From contig JAUIAM010000005.1 of NCBI GenBank assembly GCA_030425485.1, forward strand, positions 1-64,000: a stretch of DNA of 64,000 bases, in the 5' to 3' direction. Source of the stretch: Verrucomicrobiia bacterium. Lineage in GTDB: Bacteria > Verrucomicrobiota > Verrucomicrobiia > Opitutales > Cerasicoccaceae. Position 1 is the stretch's first letter, and every line of letters starts with the position of its first letter. This document shows positions 48,990 through 58,289 of the stretch, piece by piece. The notes below the pieces were generated by a model that ran no database searches, was not told where the DNA came from, and saw nothing but the letters and a program-made list of their open reading frames with translations. A program made the translations under genes and the position numbers.

Positions 48990-49922
48990 CCCACTTTCAA
49001 TAGCCCACTGGACAGCCGTCAGCTCATGACGGTGGTCGCGCTGGCGCGTACCCGCAGCTTTACCGAGGCCGCCAAGCAACTTAACCTGACCCAGTCCGCC
49101 GTCAGCCATTCGCTCAAGGCGCTGGAGCGGCAGCTCGGCCACACCGTGTTCGAGCGCAAGGGCCGCTGGGTACTCCCCACTCAGGCCGGGGACATGCTCC
49201 TGCGGGAGGCCACGGAGATCCTCAATCGGATGCAGCGCATTCGCGATCGGCTGGACAACTTGGAGAACTGGGGCGCGGGGCGGCTGCGCGTCGGGGCCAG
49301 CCCCTCGCTGTGCCACTTGCTCCTGCCACCCGTACTGCGCGAATACCGCCTGAGCTTTCCCCGCTCGTCCATCCTCATCAAGCCCGACCGCGGCCAGGCC
49401 AACTTTGAGCGTCTGCGCAAAAATGAAGTGGACCTCATCATGACCGTTGCACCGGGCGATGAGCCAAGCGATTTCAAGTCCATCGAATGGTTTACCGACG
49501 AGCTCGTGGTTGCCCTGCCTCCCTTTCACCCCTTGGCAGAGCGATCCCACCTCACCGCCAGCGACTTCGAGAGCAGTAATATCCACCTCTTCGGCAACGA
49601 CAGCCCGAGCGATATTCTAATCAAGGACTACTTCAACTCCTTTGGCCTGCGGGCAATCGAGTACCTGGAGGTCGGGAGCGTAGAGACGGTCAAAGAGATG
49701 GTAAAACTCGGGCAAGGCCTGGCCTTCCTGCCCCACTGGGTTGTTCAGGCCGAAGTCGAACTCGGCTCTCTGGTCACACTCCCGCTCAACGACCGCAAAC
49801 TGGAGCGCCATTGGCGCATCTACTGGACCGGGCGTAAGCTAAATCTGCAGGAAGAAACTTTTCTTGGGTTGTGCATGGAGGCAAAGGAAGCTATTCTTGG
49901 CAACCGAGTACTTCACTACTAG
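48981..49922 (+). CDS. LysR-family transcriptional regulator
   Basis: 313 residues. The N-terminal winged HTH reads LMTVVALARTRSFTEAAKQLNLTQSAVSHSLKALERQLG, a textbook LysR motif. The effector domain follows (GAGRLRVGASPSLCHLLLPPVLREYR). It is divergent from the NasS-like gene and co-directional with moaE and moaA, 19 bases upstream of moaE. It probably regulates nitrate or Moco genes in the manner of NtcB or other nitrate-responsive LysR proteins; the effector is not known. The two divergent start codons lie about 10 bases apart, so promoters must overlap coding sequence. Confidence 0.92.
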   Translation: MPTPTFNSPLDSRQLMTVVALARTRSFTEAAKQLNLTQSAVSHSLKALERQLGHTVFERKGRWVLPTQAGDMLLREATEILNRMQRIRDRLDNLENWGAGRLRVGASPSLCHLLLPPVLREYRLSFPRSSILIKPDRGQANFERLRKNEVDLIMTVAPGDEPSDFKSIEWFTDELVVALPPFHPLAERSHLTASDFESSNIHLFGNDSPSDILIKDYFNSFGLRAIEYLEVGSVETVKEMVKLGQGLAFLPHWVVQAEVELGSLVTLPLNDRKLERHWRIYWTGRKLNLQEETFLGLCMEAKEAILGNRVLHY

Positions 49923-49941
49923 TGATAGCTCAATCCCCCTC

Positions 49942-50394
49942 ATGGACTTTACTCTCACGGACCATCCGATCTCACACCCTGAAATGCGGACAAGCATGCA
50001 GCGAATTGATGCAGGCGGCTTCTGCGTGTTCGAGGGTTGGGTGCGCAATCACCACTTGGGCCGCGACGTCATTCGGCTCGAGTACGAAGCCTACGCCCGG
50101 CTGGCACTTAAACAGGGAGAGGAAGTACTCAAGCTCGCCACCGAGCGTTTCGATGTGCTCGACATACGGGCCGTACACCGCACCGGGCCACTCGCCCCTG
50201 GAGACTTGGCCGTCTGGGTGGGCGTCTCGTCCGTTCATCGCAAGGACGCCTTCCAAGCCTGCCAGTACGTTATCGACCATATCAAGGACACCGTCCCGAT
50301 CTGGAAGCATGAATTTTACACGGATGGTACAAGCGAGTGGGTTGACCCGACGGCCTGCCACTGCTCACACCACCCCGCCCCGACAGAGCCATGA
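49942..50394 (+). CDS. moaE: Molybdopterin synthase catalytic subunit
   Basis: 150 residues from the ATG at 49942; the track start overlaps the LysR gene. Converts cyclic pyranopterin monophosphate to molybdopterin using thiocarboxylated MoaD. Family motifs: GFCVFEGWVRNHHLGRDV, LEYEAYARLALKQGEE, VHRTGPLAPGDLAVWVGVSS, HRKDAFQACQYVIDHIKDTV and IWKHEFYTDG with the catalytic lysine. Its stop overlaps the moaA start by 4 bases. MoaD is encoded 18 kb away at the end of the opposite-strand run. Confidence 0.95.
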   Translation: MDFTLTDHPISHPEMRTSMQRIDAGGFCVFEGWVRNHHLGRDVIRLEYEAYARLALKQGEEVLKLATERFDVLDIRAVHRTGPLAPGDLAVWVGVSSVHRKDAFQACQYVIDHIKDTVPIWKHEFYTDGTSEWVDPTACHCSHHPAPTEP

Positions 50395-51434
50395 CGTCTG
50401 GAGCCAAAACGAAGCCTGTCCCGAATGGCAAGGTCAGCGCATCGGCCGACCAAAGAGAACGCTACTTGCGCGACCTGCGCCTTTCCCTGACCGACCGCTG
50501 CAACCTGCGCTGCCAGTACTGCATGCCGGAAGACATCTTCGGAGAGCGCTTTCGCTTTACTCAACGCAAAGACCTGCTCACGCCTGAGCAACTCGTGTTG
50601 CTCGCCCGGACTTTTGTCGAGCTAGGGGTGGAAAAAATTCGCCTGACCGGCGGCGAGCCACTGCTACGTCCCGAGTTGATCGAGATCATTGCGGCCATCC
50701 GCAACGTGTCCGCAGAGCTCGACCTGGCCCTGACCACGAACGGCCTCCAACTGCCCCCCCGAGCGTCTGCGCTGTACCGCGCTGGTCTCGACCGGGTGAA
50801 CATCAGCCTTGATGGCATCAATGCCGACGTAGCCAGCAAGATGGCCGGACGCAAGATAAACCCCGGGCAAATACTGGAGGCAGCAGAGGCCGCCCGGTCC
50901 GCCGGACTCGGCGTTAAGCTCAACGCCGTCATAAAAAAAGGGGTCAACGACTCGGAGATCATTCCGCTGGCTCATGCCTGCCGCGAACGTGGGTTCGTGT
51001 TGCGCTTTATCGAATACATGGACGTCGGCTCCGTCAATGGATGGTCCCCAAGCGATGTTGTATCGGGAAAACAAATACGCGAGACACTGAATGTCTTCAG
51101 CGATCTTACCGCCCTTTCGCCGATCAACCCCAGCGATGTCGCGCGGAGCTACCGATACGAAGACAATGGCCTTGAGGTCGGGTTTATTGAGTCGGTAAGT
51201 CGTCCCTTTTGCGGCGGCTGCACGCGCGCACGCATCTCTGCCACGGGCGAACTTTTCACCTGTCTTTTTTCGCAAAGCGGCACCCCGCTTAAGCCTCTGC
51301 TCTCACAACCTGAGAGGCTACGCGCCCATCTGGCCCAGCGCTGGCAAGCCCGCGATGACCACTACTCCGAGTTGCGAGGCACAAGCGCTGGGTCAATGAT
51401 CCGCCACGAAGAGATGTGGCGACTGGGCGGGTAA
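50391..51434 (+). CDS. moaA: GTP 3',8-cyclase (radical SAM)
   Basis: 347 residues. First enzyme of Moco synthesis, converting GTP to 3',8-cyclo-7,8-dihydro-GTP. The radical-SAM cluster motif is DRCNLRCQYCMPE. The C-terminal cluster region contains FCGGCTRARISATGELFTCLF, and the chain ends in GG as MoaA proteins do. RLTGGEPLLRPEL is the SAM-binding GGEP motif. It overlaps moaE by 4 bases. It works with MoaC, encoded on the opposite strand. Confidence 0.96.
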   Translation: MTSGAKTKPVPNGKVSASADQRERYLRDLRLSLTDRCNLRCQYCMPEDIFGERFRFTQRKDLLTPEQLVLLARTFVELGVEKIRLTGGEPLLRPELIEIIAAIRNVSAELDLALTTNGLQLPPRASALYRAGLDRVNISLDGINADVASKMAGRKINPGQILEAAEAARSAGLGVKLNAVIKKGVNDSEIIPLAHACRERGFVLRFIEYMDVGSVNGWSPSDVVSGKQIRETLNVFSDLTALSPINPSDVARSYRYEDNGLEVGFIESVSRPFCGGCTRARISATGELFTCLFSQSGTPLKPLLSQPERLRAHLAQRWQARDDHYSELRGTSAGSMIRHEEMWRLGG

Positions 51435-51478
51435 GCCGTATCCGTTTTCTCGATACAGCTTCCACGTCGTGCAAAAAA

Positions 51479-54400
51479 TCATCGTCCCGCAGCGACCGCC
51501 TCAAAGAAGGTGCCCAGAACGGCTCCGCTACTTCCATCCGATGACCACGGGGAATTCCCGACCCACCAGAACCACGGGCCATCCCGGAGCAAAGCAGGCA
51601 TGGCGCGCCCACTGCCCCCCTCCTTTTCAATCGTAGCCATGACCTCTACCTCACCGGATAGCGCGCCCGGGTCAACCCAGCTCGTATAGGTGGACAGCTC
51701 AAGAGGATAGGTGGCATTACCAGAGGACCACTTTACGCTGGCTCCTGCCGCACTGGTGATGCGTACCGGACCTTTATAGATACCGCCATCGTCATTGGTA
51801 TTGCGCACGCAGATTTCGAGCGTGTTCTCCTGCCCCCAGCGTATGTGCTCTGCCGGGATGGTGTAGCTGCGAGGCGAGGTCCACCAGTTAGCACGATCCT
51901 GTGTCGTTTTTCCGATGAGTTTCCCGTTGAGGTAAACCCAGTCAAAATCGTCGATAGCTCCGATCTCAAGCGTCAGGTCGCGCCCTTTCCAGGTGGACGG
52001 AATCGTCATGCGTTTACGGTACCAGACATCTCCCATGTGATAGAGCGATGAGCCGAGAATCTCCATCTCCCCCCAAAAGGCGGGCACATGCAGCCGTGAC
52101 CACTCGGCAGCCTGGAGGGCGTCACGGGTCGGTTCACCCTTGGTAGAATCGACAAAAGCCGCATCCCACTCGCCCTGAAGATCGATAAAATCCAGCGCGA
52201 CACCATCAGTTATCAGCGGGTTCTTTCGCTTAAAAAAACGGCCCGAGTCGGCCAGGCGATTGCCCATGGAGTATGCTCCCTTGCGCGCCAGAGCGTCGTA
52301 GTCGAGCGTACCGTAAAGCAAAACAAGGCCCGCGTAGTCTTCATCCAGGATACGGAGTAAATCAGGGTCGAGCCAGCCGCTGTCGAGAATGACACCGTCG
52401 TACCCCTCCAAGAGCTCGGGGTTTCGTACGATGCGCAGGCCTTCGAAGACACCAAGCTCGACGCCGTAAGCAGCGGCCAATGCATCGAGGTCGCCAAAGG
52501 TCTTGTCCCCCGCGGCTACGCGCTGCGTATTCTCAATAAAGGCGATGCGGGGCGTATCGGCAACCTCTTCATCCGGCCAGTAGGTACGTATCCACTCGGA
52601 CATCTTTGGCAGGTAGGCCACGCTTTCCTTCAGGTACCAATCGTCATCGGAGAATAGCATACCTCCGCCGCCACGGGCGTGGAAGGCAAAGGGACAAAAG
52701 CCCAAACCGAGCTCGACATGGCGCATAACCTGAGGCTGACGCCCCTCCATCTGCTGCTCCGAATCGTAGCTCTTGAGTGTAAGTGAGGCCGCCTTGCGAG
52801 CGGCAACGCCGCCCATACCGTAGTGCGTGCCCGGGAGCGTGTCTTCCCCGTAGAACGTTGCAATGGACTGGTAGTTAACGGGGATCGGACTCTTGTCCCA
52901 GACGTCACCAATGGTGTACTGAAACATGCCCTCGGCACCGGGTATCCAGCTGCGGATCGACTCCATGACCGCGGTTGATGTCTGCTCCTGCATCCAGGCA
53001 GTCCAGCGCACATGATCCCAGAAACGGGGGTTGTGCGCGTAGGCTTCCTCCGGTGACGTGTCTCCCTGAAACCCCAAAGGCTGGATGCTGTTGTCGTTCC
53101 AACTTTCAGAAGGCTGCAGTTCGTAGGTACGCCCAGGTACATCACTTTGCCAAGCCCGCTCGAGTGCTTCGCGCGTCCCGTATGTTTCCCGCAGCCAGGC
53201 GTTCCATGACTGAATAAGCACGGGGTATGCCTTGATGCCCAGCTTGCCGCGTCCAATCGGGGTCTCGTTAGCGGGGACTTCGAAGGCAACGATATTGGGC
53301 ACGCCCTGCATGGCCTCGGCAAAGCGTCCCCAGGATTCGGCCAAGGCTTCCGGCCAGTGGTAGGCATTATGGTGATCGATGTTCTCCGGCAGCGGCGGGA
53401 TATCGTCCGGGCCATTCATGAACCACTGGGGAAAGGGCCAGTGCAAATCGATGGAGACGCCGAGCCCGTACTTTTCAGCTTCGACCATGATGTCCTGCAG
53501 CATGGCTACATAAGCCGGGTCGAGCTGGCCCCGCTCGGGTTCGAGCCATTTCCAGGTAACGGTCAGGCGAATGCCATTAAACCCGAGAGCTGAAATGTAG
53601 CGCATATCCCACGCCTTCCAGAGATTATCGCGCCCGTTGCCGGGCCGATAGATACTGCGAAAGAAGAAAGGGCCAAACATGCGGTAGGGCTCACCGTTTG
53701 CGCGGATGAAGCGATCCCCCACCTCATCCGTTCCCCAGCGGCGGTCTTCTACCGGAATCTGTGCCTGCACCTGGGCCACCCAGGCATCAAGCTCTCGCTG
53801 CAGGGCGTCGAGCTCAGGCTGTGACGGGGCAGCTTCCAGCGAAGTAAAAGCCGGGATGAGCGTGTCCAGCTCGTCCTGAAAGGCATCGCCCCCCTCGCAT
53901 ACGCTGTCCGCGAGCAGGTGGTACTCCGCCATGCTCAGCCAGTAGTTTACCTGCTCGCGCATGCTGAGCAGTTGGGCAGCGCGCCAGATGATGCGCTCGT
54001 CCTCAGCGGATTGAATCGCCTCGGGTTCCACCTCCAGCGGCACCCCGCGAACCTGCACCCAGGACAACATCGTTTCCAGCTTTTGGCGTTTGCTATTGAG
54101 CATGCGACGGGCGAAGTCCTGCGCCCGCGTCTCGTTGGGGAAGACGAGCGAAAGCGACTCTATAGACAGCGTGCAAGGCACCTCTCGCGTCAGTAGGCCA
54201 AAGCTATTTACCCGACTGCCCCACTTACCCAACTCGTCCTTGGAAACGTGAAAGGTGAGTTCATTCAAGCCCGCCTGATAGGGCTGCGCGGTTTCGCTGA
54301 CGAGCTTGGCCGTCCAGAAGCCCTTGCCCTTCGGCTCGGCACCACGGAAAAACTGCCCCCAAATCTCGCCCGGCTCAGAGGCATAGAAGCGTACCCTCAC

Positions 54401-54733
54401 GCCAACGACTTGGCCCCAGCCCGCATCGGGAAACACCCCTCGACACAAAGCCCACTGCTTCGACAACTGCGCGTCGCTCAAGTCCTGTTTTGGCGTGGCT
54501 GACCAAGTCAAGACCTCGCTACCCCCAGGCCCAGACTCGATAACAAACTGGTTGCTCGTGCCGGAGGACTGATCCGTGCCCCGCGGCGTGACCATAAAGG
54601 TATCATACATGCGGGCCACAGGCGAGCCCACTGTCTCCGGGGAAATCCACGCTTCGACGAACTCTTCCGCGGCTGCGCTCGATACGCAAGCCAGGACAAG
54701 CAGGCTTAGGGTAATCAGAATCGGGTTAGGCAT
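51479..54733 (-). CDS. Large secreted glycoside hydrolase-like protein (clan GH-A type)
   Basis: 1084 residues from the ATG at 54733 (signal MPNPILITLSLLVLACVSSA); the track start adds 48 residues. An N-terminal beta region (about 20-220) precedes a helical linker. A TIM-barrel domain (about 380-700; ISALGFNGIRLTVTWKWLEP, GVSIDLHWPFPQW) follows, with a likely acid/base Glu in FEVPANETPIGR, as in GH5/GH42. A Rossmann-like domain (about 750-880) resembles the trimerisation domain of GH42 beta-galactosidases. The C-terminal jelly roll (VYLNGKLIGKTTQDRANWW) resembles sugar-binding domains. Family assignment is uncertain. Probably degrades an external polysaccharide. Confidence 0.78.
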   Translation of the reverse strand: MPNPILITLSLLVLACVSSAAAEEFVEAWISPETVGSPVARMYDTFMVTPRGTDQSSGTSNQFVIESGPGGSEVLTWSATPKQDLSDAQLSKQWALCRGVFPDAGWGQVVGVRVRFYASEPGEIWGQFFRGAEPKGKGFWTAKLVSETAQPYQAGLNELTFHVSKDELGKWGSRVNSFGLLTREVPCTLSIESLSLVFPNETRAQDFARRMLNSKRQKLETMLSWVQVRGVPLEVEPEAIQSAEDERIIWRAAQLLSMREQVNYWLSMAEYHLLADSVCEGGDAFQDELDTLIPAFTSLEAAPSQPELDALQRELDAWVAQVQAQIPVEDRRWGTDEVGDRFIRANGEPYRMFGPFFFRSIYRPGNGRDNLWKAWDMRYISALGFNGIRLTVTWKWLEPERGQLDPAYVAMLQDIMVEAEKYGLGVSIDLHWPFPQWFMNGPDDIPPLPENIDHHNAYHWPEALAESWGRFAEAMQGVPNIVAFEVPANETPIGRGKLGIKAYPVLIQSWNAWLRETYGTREALERAWQSDVPGRTYELQPSESWNDNSIQPLGFQGDTSPEEAYAHNPRFWDHVRWTAWMQEQTSTAVMESIRSWIPGAEGMFQYTIGDVWDKSPIPVNYQSIATFYGEDTLPGTHYGMGGVAARKAASLTLKSYDSEQQMEGRQPQVMRHVELGLGFCPFAFHARGGGGMLFSDDDWYLKESVAYLPKMSEWIRTYWPDEEVADTPRIAFIENTQRVAAGDKTFGDLDALAAAYGVELGVFEGLRIVRNPELLEGYDGVILDSGWLDPDLLRILDEDYAGLVLLYGTLDYDALARKGAYSMGNRLADSGRFFKRKNPLITDGVALDFIDLQGEWDAAFVDSTKGEPTRDALQAAEWSRLHVPAFWGEMEILGSSLYHMGDVWYRKRMTIPSTWKGRDLTLEIGAIDDFDWVYLNGKLIGKTTQDRANWWTSPRSYTIPAEHIRWGQENTLEICVRNTNDDGGIYKGPVRITSAAGASVKWSSGNATYPLELSTYTSWVDPGALSGEVEVMATIEKEGGSGRAMPALLRDGPWFWWVGNSPWSSDGSSGAVLGTFFEAVAAGR

Positions 54734-54884
54734 TCTCTCGATATAATGAATAAAAGCATTTGCGTTGGGTTGTCCACCCAAGCACTTACCGCCACGGCCC
54801 GGCACCATACGGACACAGTACACCCTGCAGGACTGCATCGACGGAGTCCGGGCGGTGGCTAAAAGCGCACTCGACAAAACAATG

Positions 54885-54894
54885 CCCCCCCCCC
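54885..54894. repeat. Poly-C tract of 10
   Basis: A homopolymeric run of ten Cs lies in the gap between the PEP-CTERM gene and the glycosidase-like gene, outside coding sequence. Such tracts are prone to slippage and to sequencing error. No function is assigned. Confidence 0.6.
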
Positions 54895-54929
54895 GTCCTC
54901 ACGGAGATGGGTCATTGCGTACACGGTTC

Positions 54930-55616
54930 CTATCTGCGGCGGCGCAGGTAGAACAGACCGAGCAGAGCCATGACTGGGAGCACGGCGCTGGACGCCTCGG
55001 GAATCGACGAAGTACCGTTGAGGATAACGTTATCAATACGCGGTGTGCGCAAGGAGCTGCCGGATGTATCCCAGATGTAAATACGGAAGGTCGTGGCTTC
55101 AGTAAGGTCTTGATAGGGAGCACCGCTGAGGGTCACCGTGCGGCTGTCCACTTCATCAAAGCTGAAGCTGTTCACATACTCCTGATTAAAGGAATCAATC
55201 GTGGTGGCGTAGTTATCAATGCTGGAGCGGACAAAGAAGGTCACATTGGCCGAACCGCTCAATCCCTGGGTCGCGTTGGCAATGGTGTCAAAGGTCAAGC
55301 TGGTCAAGCTGACTTCATTTTCGCCGAGCGGCGTCATGGTAAAGCCAAAGTAGCTGCCTTCGGTCACGGCGAGCGCCTCGCTGCTCGGAGCTCCATTAGC
55401 ATAGCCGAGGGCCATTTCGGTGCCTCCGCTGATGATCCACTCGGGGTCGTTCCCAGAGCCTGCCGGACCGATATCGAAGACGGAGCCATCGATGCCGACG
55501 CCGGTAGAAGTCGGGAGAGCAGAGCCTTCTGTAAATTGGTAGTTGATGAGCACATCTGCCATAACTGCAGATGAGAGGCCAAGCGCGAGGAGGGTCAGTG
55601 TCAGGGTATTTTTCAT
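54930..55616 (-). CDS. PEP-CTERM sorting-domain protein
   Basis: 228 residues with a signal peptide (MKNTLTLTLLALGLSSAVMA), a beta-rich extracellular body rich in Ser, Thr and Gly (LTSLTFDTIANATQGLSGSA), and a C-terminal sorting tail of IPEASSAV, a hydrophobic stretch and RRRR. This is the PEP-CTERM layout processed by exosortase in Gram-negative biofilm or polysaccharide producers. The body looks like a single beta-sandwich of carbohydrate-associated type. No exosortase gene is in the window. It lies downstream of nothing and is divergent from an AraC gene. Confidence 0.85.
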   Translation of the reverse strand: MKNTLTLTLLALGLSSAVMADVLINYQFTEGSALPTSTGVGIDGSVFDIGPAGSGNDPEWIISGGTEMALGYANGAPSSEALAVTEGSYFGFTMTPLGENEVSLTSLTFDTIANATQGLSGSANVTFFVRSSIDNYATTIDSFNQEYVNSFSFDEVDSRTVTLSGAPYQDLTEATTFRIYIWDTSGSSLRTPRIDNVILNGTSSIPEASSAVLPVMALLGLFYLRRRR

Positions 55617-55939
55617 AACGATAGGGTTAGTTTCCTTGGATGTTTGCTAGAACGCCCCAAGTCGTTCAACCGGGGCATAGTTGATGTCGAGATAGCTAAT
55701 AATAGACGAAAATGGGCCAAAATTGAGAAGTGTAAAAAAACCAAATAAGTGTTAATTATGTAGCATCATCAGTCTTCCCACGAGTCTCCAACAATCCAAT
55801 CTATTTTGCCATATAAATCTAAAAATGAGCACTTTATGGATTAGGTCGCCGCGAATAAGACAAGGAGTCATGTAAGCACACAGTTGTTAGTTAATTCACT
55901 TGATCTGCCACCTAGATCCAAGTACGTCCCCAGTAGCCC
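55617..55939. promoter_or_regulatory. Divergent promoter region of the PEP-CTERM and AraC genes
   Basis: A 323-base AT-rich gap between divergent genes. It must hold both promoters. No palindrome or clear -35/-10 pair stands out. The A/T-rich core at about 55690-55860 is unusual for this GC-rich window. Confidence 0.4.
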
Positions 55940-56824
55940 ATGAACCAGTCGAAGGAGAAAACAACCATCCTGAAGACTCTCAACGCTTGCCTCAAAGGCA
56001 GCGATGAGCATCCGATCGTCCGCATTCTTCAGGGCAAGCGACCGCTGGGCAAGCAGTCCTCGTTTTTTATGGAAACGGCCCGCGTCATCGTCGTACTGGA
56101 GGGCGTAGGTTCGTTTCGCACCATTGAGGAGGAAAAAGAAACGACGCTCGACATTGCCCCGGGGCAAATGCTCTTTCTCTCGGAAGGCACCTGGATCTGC
56201 CCCGTACCGCAGACTTCCTACACCTCACTGGGAGTGATTTTTCGGGATAGTTCGACCCGCATCACCATCCACTCACGCAAGGTCATCAAGGGAGCCAAAC
56301 CACGCGTTATCCCGGACTACATTGCTCAGTGGCAAACCCGAGAGACGCTGGGCAACTACGGGAAACACCTCCTGGCCCTACTGCGTGAACCCAGTCAGGA
56401 TGAAATCGCTGCAACGGCAGACACGCATTTGGCCAAACTCCTGTACGCCCATTTGATCCCGCTGATGGAGAACGCCCCCGAGTCCGCCAGCCAGCCCCAG
56501 TCGATTCTCTGGCAAAGCGTGTGCGACTACCTCTCTGAACACTGGTCCGACAACGACCTGAGCCGCGAATCCGTGGCCCGGTTTTTCAATCGCCACCCCA
56601 ACCACTTTTCACGCTTCTTCCATAAGCACGCGAAGAAGAACTTTCGTGCATACGTGAACGAACTGCGCCTACAGCGCAGCCTGATCCTGCTCAAAGACCT
56701 GCGCCATAACGTGACCGATGTAGCCGCTATGTGCGGCTTCACTGACCTGCAGTACTTCATCCGTTGCTTTCGCGAGCGCTTTGGCCTGACACCAGGCCAG
56801 TACCGGAATCGCAAAGAACTCTAA
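55940..56824 (+). CDS. AraC-family transcriptional regulator
   Basis: 294 residues. The N-terminal half is a cupin-like sensor (TARVIVVLEGVGSFRTIEEE, then IAPGQMLFLSEGTWICPVP). The C-terminal AraC domain has SRESVARFFNRHPNHFSRFF and VTDVAAMCGFTDLQYFIRCF, ending GLTPGQYRNRKEL. It lies before and on the same strand as the sialidase-like and FAD oxidoreductase genes and is divergent from the PEP-CTERM gene. It is the probable regulator of either. A terminator follows directly. Confidence 0.92.
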   Translation: MNQSKEKTTILKTLNACLKGSDEHPIVRILQGKRPLGKQSSFFMETARVIVVLEGVGSFRTIEEEKETTLDIAPGQMLFLSEGTWICPVPQTSYTSLGVIFRDSSTRITIHSRKVIKGAKPRVIPDYIAQWQTRETLGNYGKHLLALLREPSQDEIAATADTHLAKLLYAHLIPLMENAPESASQPQSILWQSVCDYLSEHWSDNDLSRESVARFFNRHPNHFSRFFHKHAKKNFRAYVNELRLQRSLILLKDLRHNVTDVAAMCGFTDLQYFIRCFRERFGLTPGQYRNRKEL

Positions 56825-56849
56825 GTAGCGGGAAGTTGCTACTTATTTT
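56822..56849 (+). terminator. Terminator overlapping the AraC stop codon
   Basis: Perfect 8-bp arms TAAGTAGC/GCTACTTA with an 8-base loop, followed by TTTT. The first arm begins at the TAA stop codon of the AraC gene. Confidence 0.7.
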
Positions 56850-56850
56850 A

Positions 56851-56884
56851 ATGCCTCCCTATGCAGGAGGTATAGCTTGCAAGC
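56851..56884. promoter_or_regulatory. Paired dyads upstream of the sialidase-like gene
   Basis: An imperfect 8-bp inverted repeat (ATGCCTCC..GGAGGTAT) is followed at once by the perfect 10-bp palindrome GCTTGCAAGC. They lie about 200 bases upstream of the next gene and may be regulatory sites. The evidence is structural only. Confidence 0.35.
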
Positions 56885-57085
56885 GGCATGCTTAAGCCAT
56901 CGTTCTAAGAAACAGGTAAATCAAGCCTCTGGGCGACCAGCCTCACTTTGCTACATTTTTCACAAAATAGCTCGATATTTACTCACGGTCCGACGCGGGT
57001 ATTTCTCTAGGATAGGAGGCAGTTAATATCCCCGCCAGGCACGCAGCAAAGCACCTCGGCGCCCTATCCCACCCCGCAGATATTC

Positions 57086-58282
57086 ATGAGTAAAACCGAG
57101 CATGCCGTGCGCGTTGACGACACTTTACCCAATGCAGAAGCGGAGCAAATCGCTTCCCCGATAACGAACAACTTCGCGCAGTCTATGGCACAGGGTCGCC
57201 CGCCTCTACCCATCGAGCGTAGTTGGGTTTACCTGCCCGAAGCGGAATGGGCCTACTCGCACCATCCGCACCTGTGTGCCTTTAATGGCAGCTTGTATGC
57301 CATGTGGTCCAACGGCCACCACGACGAGGACGCCCCCAACCAGCGCGTGCTGTTGGCCAAATCGGATAACTTCGTCGACTGGTCTGAGCCCACGGTGCTC
57401 TTTGACGCCGGACTTCCAAGCGACACCCCTGTTGCGCAGGGAAGTGTGATGACAGCGGGTGGCTTTCACCAGCATGAAGGCGAGCTCGTAGCCTACGCGG
57501 GCTGCTATGAGTATGCCAGCACAAGCCTGAGCGAAGGACGGCGCCCCGTAGCCGACACCGGACACATCAACACCCGTCTGCTGGCTCGTACATGTCGCGA
57601 GGCCAGCCAATGGGAGCCGTTCCAAGACCTCGGCCTGCCCTTCGTCCCCAACCACGGGCCACAGGCAACAGCATCGGGACGGCTCATCCTCAGCGGAGGC
57701 ATCACCTTTCCCTACACGGATGATCCGCGCGGGCTCAGTGGTTGGGTAACGACAGGCATCGTGCCCGGCGATAGTGTTGTGGACGACTCTGGCAACTTCC
57801 AACCCCTCCAGGCCAAGATGGGCTGGGCAGGCATGCCCTGCGAAGGTTCCTTCTATCAAACAGACGACGGCACTCTGCACATGCTGCTGCGGACGGGAAC
57901 CGGGCAACTCTGGGTAACCGAGAGCGGCGACGATGGCCACACCTGGAGTCCGCCGGCCAAGACGACCTTTACCGACAACAGCACAAAATTCCACTTCGGG
58001 CGTTTGCCTGACGGACGCTTTTACTGCGTAGGCAACCCGGACCCGAAACCGGAGTTCCACCGCTGCCCGCTGGTGCTTTCGCTCTCCAGGGACGGGATGG
58101 TATTCGACCAGGCTTACACCTTGGCAGAAACGCACTACACCCAGCGCTATGATGGCCTGCACAAGGTCGGCCAATACGGCTACCCCCACAGCCTGATCCA
58201 CGAGGGCCACCTGTACGTCATTTTTTCACGCAAGAAAGAAGCTATCGAACTCCTGCGCCTCCCCTTGAACTCCCTGACCTGA
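57086..58282 (+). CDS. Sialidase-like beta-propeller protein
   Basis: 398 residues with the BNR/Asp-box fold of exo-sialidases. One Asp box is clear (SGDDGHTWSPP). HPHLCAFNGSLYAMWSNGHHDEDAP and HKVGQYGYPHSLIHEGHLYVIFSRKKEAIE correspond to first and last propeller blades. No signal peptide is seen, so it is likely cytoplasmic. Substrate identity (sialic acid or another sugar) cannot be settled, and related domains act on many glycans. It is followed 7 bases later by the FAD oxidoreductase gene, with which it is surely co-transcribed. Confidence 0.78.
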   Translation: MSKTEHAVRVDDTLPNAEAEQIASPITNNFAQSMAQGRPPLPIERSWVYLPEAEWAYSHHPHLCAFNGSLYAMWSNGHHDEDAPNQRVLLAKSDNFVDWSEPTVLFDAGLPSDTPVAQGSVMTAGGFHQHEGELVAYAGCYEYASTSLSEGRRPVADTGHINTRLLARTCREASQWEPFQDLGLPFVPNHGPQATASGRLILSGGITFPYTDDPRGLSGWVTTGIVPGDSVVDDSGNFQPLQAKMGWAGMPCEGSFYQTDDGTLHMLLRTGTGQLWVTESGDDGHTWSPPAKTTFTDNSTKFHFGRLPDGRFYCVGNPDPKPEFHRCPLVLSLSRDGMVFDQAYTLAETHYTQRYDGLHKVGQYGYPHSLIHEGHLYVIFSRKKEAIELLRLPLNSLT

Positions 58283-58289
58283 TTTTCTT

